DNA from: Sphingomonadales bacterium
Lineage (GTDB): Bacteria > Pseudomonadota > Alphaproteobacteria > Sphingomonadales > Sphingomonadaceae
Direction of reading: 5' to 3'
DNA: 8,178 nt
Assembly (NCBI GenBank): GCA_013298745.1
Contig: JAAFIT010000088.1
Coordinates: 1-8,178, forward strand
The stretch's first letter is position 1. Every line of letters starts with the position of its first letter. Position numbers and translations under genes: made by a program. Below are positions 6,591-8,178 of the stretch, piece after piece. Under the pieces are notes generated by a model. It saw only the letters and a program-made list of their open reading frames with translations, was not told the origin of the DNA and did no database searches.

Positions 6591-7130
6591 ATGCCGATGA
6601 CCCTTTTTTCCAGCCTGCGCCGCCTGCTTGCCGGCGCCAACCTTGCCGCCCTGCCCGGGCAGGCGCTTTACAACGCCGTTGTGGAGACGGCGCGGCGCCC
6701 GGACTGGTATCTGTCGGGCGAAGTGCCCGACACCATGGATGGCCGTTTCGACATGGTGGCGCTGGTGCTGTCGCTGGTGCTGCTGCGGCTGGAGGACGAG
6801 CCCGGTGAGGCACCGAAACAGCTTTGCGCCGATCTCGCCGATCGCTTCATCATGGATATGGACGGATCACTGCGGCAGGACGGCATCGGCGATCAGGTCG
6901 TCGGCAAGCACATCGGCCGGATGATGGCGGCGCTGGGGGGGCGGCTGGGCGCTTATCGTGACGCCGGCACCGACGATGCGGCGCTGGCGGAGGCGCTGCG
7001 CCGCAATTTGTGGCGCGGCGCGCCGGTCACCGATGATGCCGTTGCCTGGGTGGTGGCCGAAGCGCGCGGCCTTGCCAGCCGGCTCGCCACCCGGCCTTAC
7101 GCCGCGCTCGTTCAGGGAGAGATTGCATGA
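6591..7130 (+). CDS. Ubiquinol-cytochrome c chaperone family protein (CBP3-like)
   Basis: A protein of about 179 residues of the ubiquinol-cytochrome c chaperone family, bacterial relatives of mitochondrial Cbp3/UQCC1, which assists cytochrome b synthesis and assembly of respiratory complex III. Diagnostic segments are ARRPDWY (34-40), VPDTMDGRFDMVALVLSLVL (45-64) and FIMDMDGSLRQDGIGD (86-101) followed by VVGKHIGRMMAALGGRLGAY (103-122). No signal peptide or certain transmembrane helix is seen; it should act at the cytoplasmic face of the membrane. The start is uncertain: the frame is open far upstream (to 6129) only because it runs antisense through bamE. ATG 6591 or 6597 gives the usual family start (MTLFSSLRRLL), ATG 6549 would add 14 residues, and none has a good ribosome binding site. 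The stop overlaps the next start (ATGA, 7127-7130), indicating translational coupling with the DUF177 gene. Confidence 0.88.
   Translation: MPMTLFSSLRRLLAGANLAALPGQALYNAVVETARRPDWYLSGEVPDTMDGRFDMVALVLSLVLLRLEDEPGEAPKQLCADLADRFIMDMDGSLRQDGIGDQVVGKHIGRMMAALGGRLGAYRDAGTDDAALAEALRRNLWRGAPVTDDAVAWVVAEARGLASRLATRPYAALVQGEIA
7114..7120 (+). promoter_or_regulatory. Ribosome binding site for the DUF177 gene inside the upstream CDS
   Basis: AGGGAGA ends six bases before ATG 7127 and lies within the last codons of the bc1 chaperone gene. It supports the ATGA-overlap start and independent initiation in addition to coupling. Confidence 0.7.
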
Positions 7131-7636
7131 CCCCGGAAATCATCTCCGAATTCTCGCGCCCGTTCCGCGCCCATGATGTCGGCAGCCACAACCGCCAGCA
7201 GATGATCGAGGCCGAGCCGCATGAGCGTGCGGCGCTTGCCGACCGCTTTTTCCTGCTCGACCTCGATCGCCTCACCGCCGCGATCGAACTGCGCCGCGAA
7301 GCGATCGGCATCCGCGTGACGGGGCAGGTCCATGCCAGCGGCAACCAGCCCTGCGCACTGTCGGGCGAGCCGGTGCCGTTCCTGATCACCGAAAAGCTCA
7401 AGCTGCTGCTGGTGCCCGGCGTCCCCGAAGGCACCGAAATCGAGCTCGCCGAGCCCGATCTCGATGCCGAACCGCTGTTGGGCGATATCATCGACATGGG
7501 CGAGATCGCCGCGCAGGCGCTGGCGCTGGCGCTCGATCCCTATCCGCGGGCCAAGGGCGTCAAGGTGCCCGGCGTGATCACCGAAGAGGAAGCCCGGGCG
7601 GCGAGCAGCCCCTTTGCCGGACTGAAAAAGGACTGA
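7127..7636 (+). CDS. yceD: DUF177/YceD family protein
   Basis: A 169-residue cytoplasmic protein of the YceD/DUF177 family, linked in bacteria and plants to 23S rRNA or large-subunit ribosome accumulation; the mechanism is not settled. Visible family marks are the N-terminal FSRPFRAHDVG (9-19), the central Cys motif NQPCALSGEPVPF (73-85), then the acidic DLDAEPLLGDIIDMGEIAAQ (111-130) leading into LALALDPYP (132-140), the YceD core. Only one Cys (C76) is present where many family members have a C-x2-C pair; the second position is Ser79. The tail ends in SPFAGLKKD, typical for the family. The start has a good ribosome binding site (7114-7120) and a four-base overlap with the chaperone gene. 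In many bacteria this gene is followed by rpmF and/or plsX; here a palindrome and a convergent transporter gene come next. Confidence 0.88.
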   Translation: MTPEIISEFSRPFRAHDVGSHNRQQMIEAEPHERAALADRFFLLDLDRLTAAIELRREAIGIRVTGQVHASGNQPCALSGEPVPFLITEKLKLLLVPGVPEGTEIELAEPDLDAEPLLGDIIDMGEIAAQALALALDPYPRAKGVKVPGVITEEEARAASSPFAGLKKD

Positions 7637-7640
7637 TCCG

Positions 7641-7773
7641 ACTCCCTCCGCCTTGCGGGGAGGGCGACTCGGCGCCAGCCGAGCGGGGTGGGGGTTCACG
7701 ATTTCGCCGATTGCAACCCCCACCCCGGGCCGGCTTCGCCGTCTCTCGCCCTCCCCGCAGAGGGGGAGGGAGT
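7641..7773. repeat. Second long imperfect palindrome (same type as 3048-3169)
   Basis: Outer arms 7641-7667 and 7746-7773 are near-perfect reverse complements, and an inner stem of 13 bp pairs exactly (7684-7696 with 7715-7727) around an 18-nt loop. The element fills the gap between the convergent DUF177 and symporter genes, beginning four bases after one stop codon and ending one base before the other gene's stop codon. Its arm order (CTCC-rich, CTTGCGGGGAG, GGGTG-rich) parallels the 3048-3169 element, so the two probably belong to one family. It may serve as a bidirectional terminator; no T-tract is present. Confidence 0.8.
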
Positions 7774-7774
7774 T

Positions 7775-8178
7775 TCAGACTGCCGCCACCGCTTCCGGAT
7801 CGTCGGCATCCCATTTCGCCACCACCGCCGTCGCCACGGCATTGCCAATGACGTTGGTGGCGCTGCGCCCCATGTCGAGGAAGTGATCGACCGCCAGCAC
7901 CAGCAGCAACCCGGCTTCGGGGATGTTGAAATAGGGCAGCGTCGCCGCGATGACGACGAGCGAAGCGCGCGGCACCCCGGCGATGCCCTTTGATGTGATC
8001 ATCAACAGCGCCAGCATGGCGAATTGCTGGCCGAGCGTCAGATCGATGCCATAGGCCTGGGCGATGAAGATGCTGGCAAAGGCGCAGTACATCATCGAGC
8101 CATCGAGGTTGAAGCTGTAGCCCAAGGGCAGCACGAAGCTGGAAATGCGGTTCGGCACGCCGAAACGATCGAGCGCCC
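7775..8178 (-). CDS. Dicarboxylate/amino acid:cation symporter, C-terminal part (5' end outside window)
   Basis: The last 134 residues of a DAACS-family (DctA/GltP/GltT-type) inner-membrane symporter that takes up C4-dicarboxylates or acidic amino acids with Na+ or H+. Reading from the right edge the frame is open, and the GTG at 8158 is internal. Family marks in order: LPLGYSFNLDGSMMYCAFASIFIAQA (the HP1/TM7 region), the helical hairpin-2 region LLMITSKGIAGVPRASLVVIAATL, and the TM8 substrate-site helix LAVDHFLDMGRSATNVIGNAVATAVVAK. The Arg in DMGRSATN corresponds to the residue that in GltPh-type carriers pairs with the substrate side-chain carboxylate, which fits an acidic substrate. The C-terminus is short, ending KWDADDPEAVAAV. 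Whether it is DctA or a glutamate/aspartate carrier cannot be told from this end. It is convergent with the DUF177 gene and ends beside the palindrome. Confidence 0.92.
   Translation of the reverse strand, partial: ALDRFGVPNRISSFVLPLGYSFNLDGSMMYCAFASIFIAQAYGIDLTLGQQFAMLALLMITSKGIAGVPRASLVVIAATLPYFNIPEAGLLLVLAVDHFLDMGRSATNVIGNAVATAVVAKWDADDPEAVAAV

Overview
The window looks like chromosomal DNA from a GC-rich alphaproteobacterium, most likely a sphingomonad (Sphingomonadales). The reasons are the codon use, the divergent bamE / cytochrome bc1 chaperone / DUF177 cluster, and palindromic intergenic repeats of a type common in these genomes. No phage, transposase, integrase, CRISPR, tRNA or rRNA is visible. 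Nine protein genes are supported, two of them cut by the window edges, and coding density is high.

Layout from left to right: (1) plus strand, the C-terminal two thirds or so of a CocE/NonD-type serine ester hydrolase (1-1341), then a complete GMC-family FAD alcohol dehydrogenase (1428-3041). (2) A 122-bp imperfect palindrome (3048-3169). (3) Minus strand, a two-gene unit: a 56-residue DUF2256 zinc-finger-like protein (3970-4140), then a class II aldolase/adducin-fold protein (3175-3945). (4) Plus strand, a Tat-exported PhoD-type alkaline phosphatase (4215-5831), divergent from the previous unit. (5) An intergenic cluster of short hairpins (5835-5934). (6) Minus strand, the outer-membrane assembly lipoprotein BamE (5970-6458). 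(7) Divergent plus strand pair: a ubiquinol-cytochrome c chaperone (6591-7130) and a DUF177/YceD protein (7127-7636), which share an ATGA overlap. (8) A second large palindrome (7641-7773). (9) Minus strand, the C-terminal end of a dicarboxylate/amino acid:cation symporter (7775-8178).

The genes do not form one pathway. The left part is accessory catabolism: ester or amide hydrolysis, alcohol oxidation, a class II aldolase-fold enzyme and phosphate scavenging. The right part is housekeeping: envelope assembly, respiratory complex III assembly, ribosome-linked YceD and organic-acid uptake. I see no clear undescribed multi-gene system. The points most worth a second look are: all three convergent gene junctions are filled by palindromic elements in gaps of nearly equal length (133, 138 and 138 bp); the small DUF2256 gene, easily missed by annotation, is paired with a class II aldolase-fold gene; and the CocE-type hydrolase keeps the carboxylate residues characteristic of alpha-amino acid ester hydrolases.
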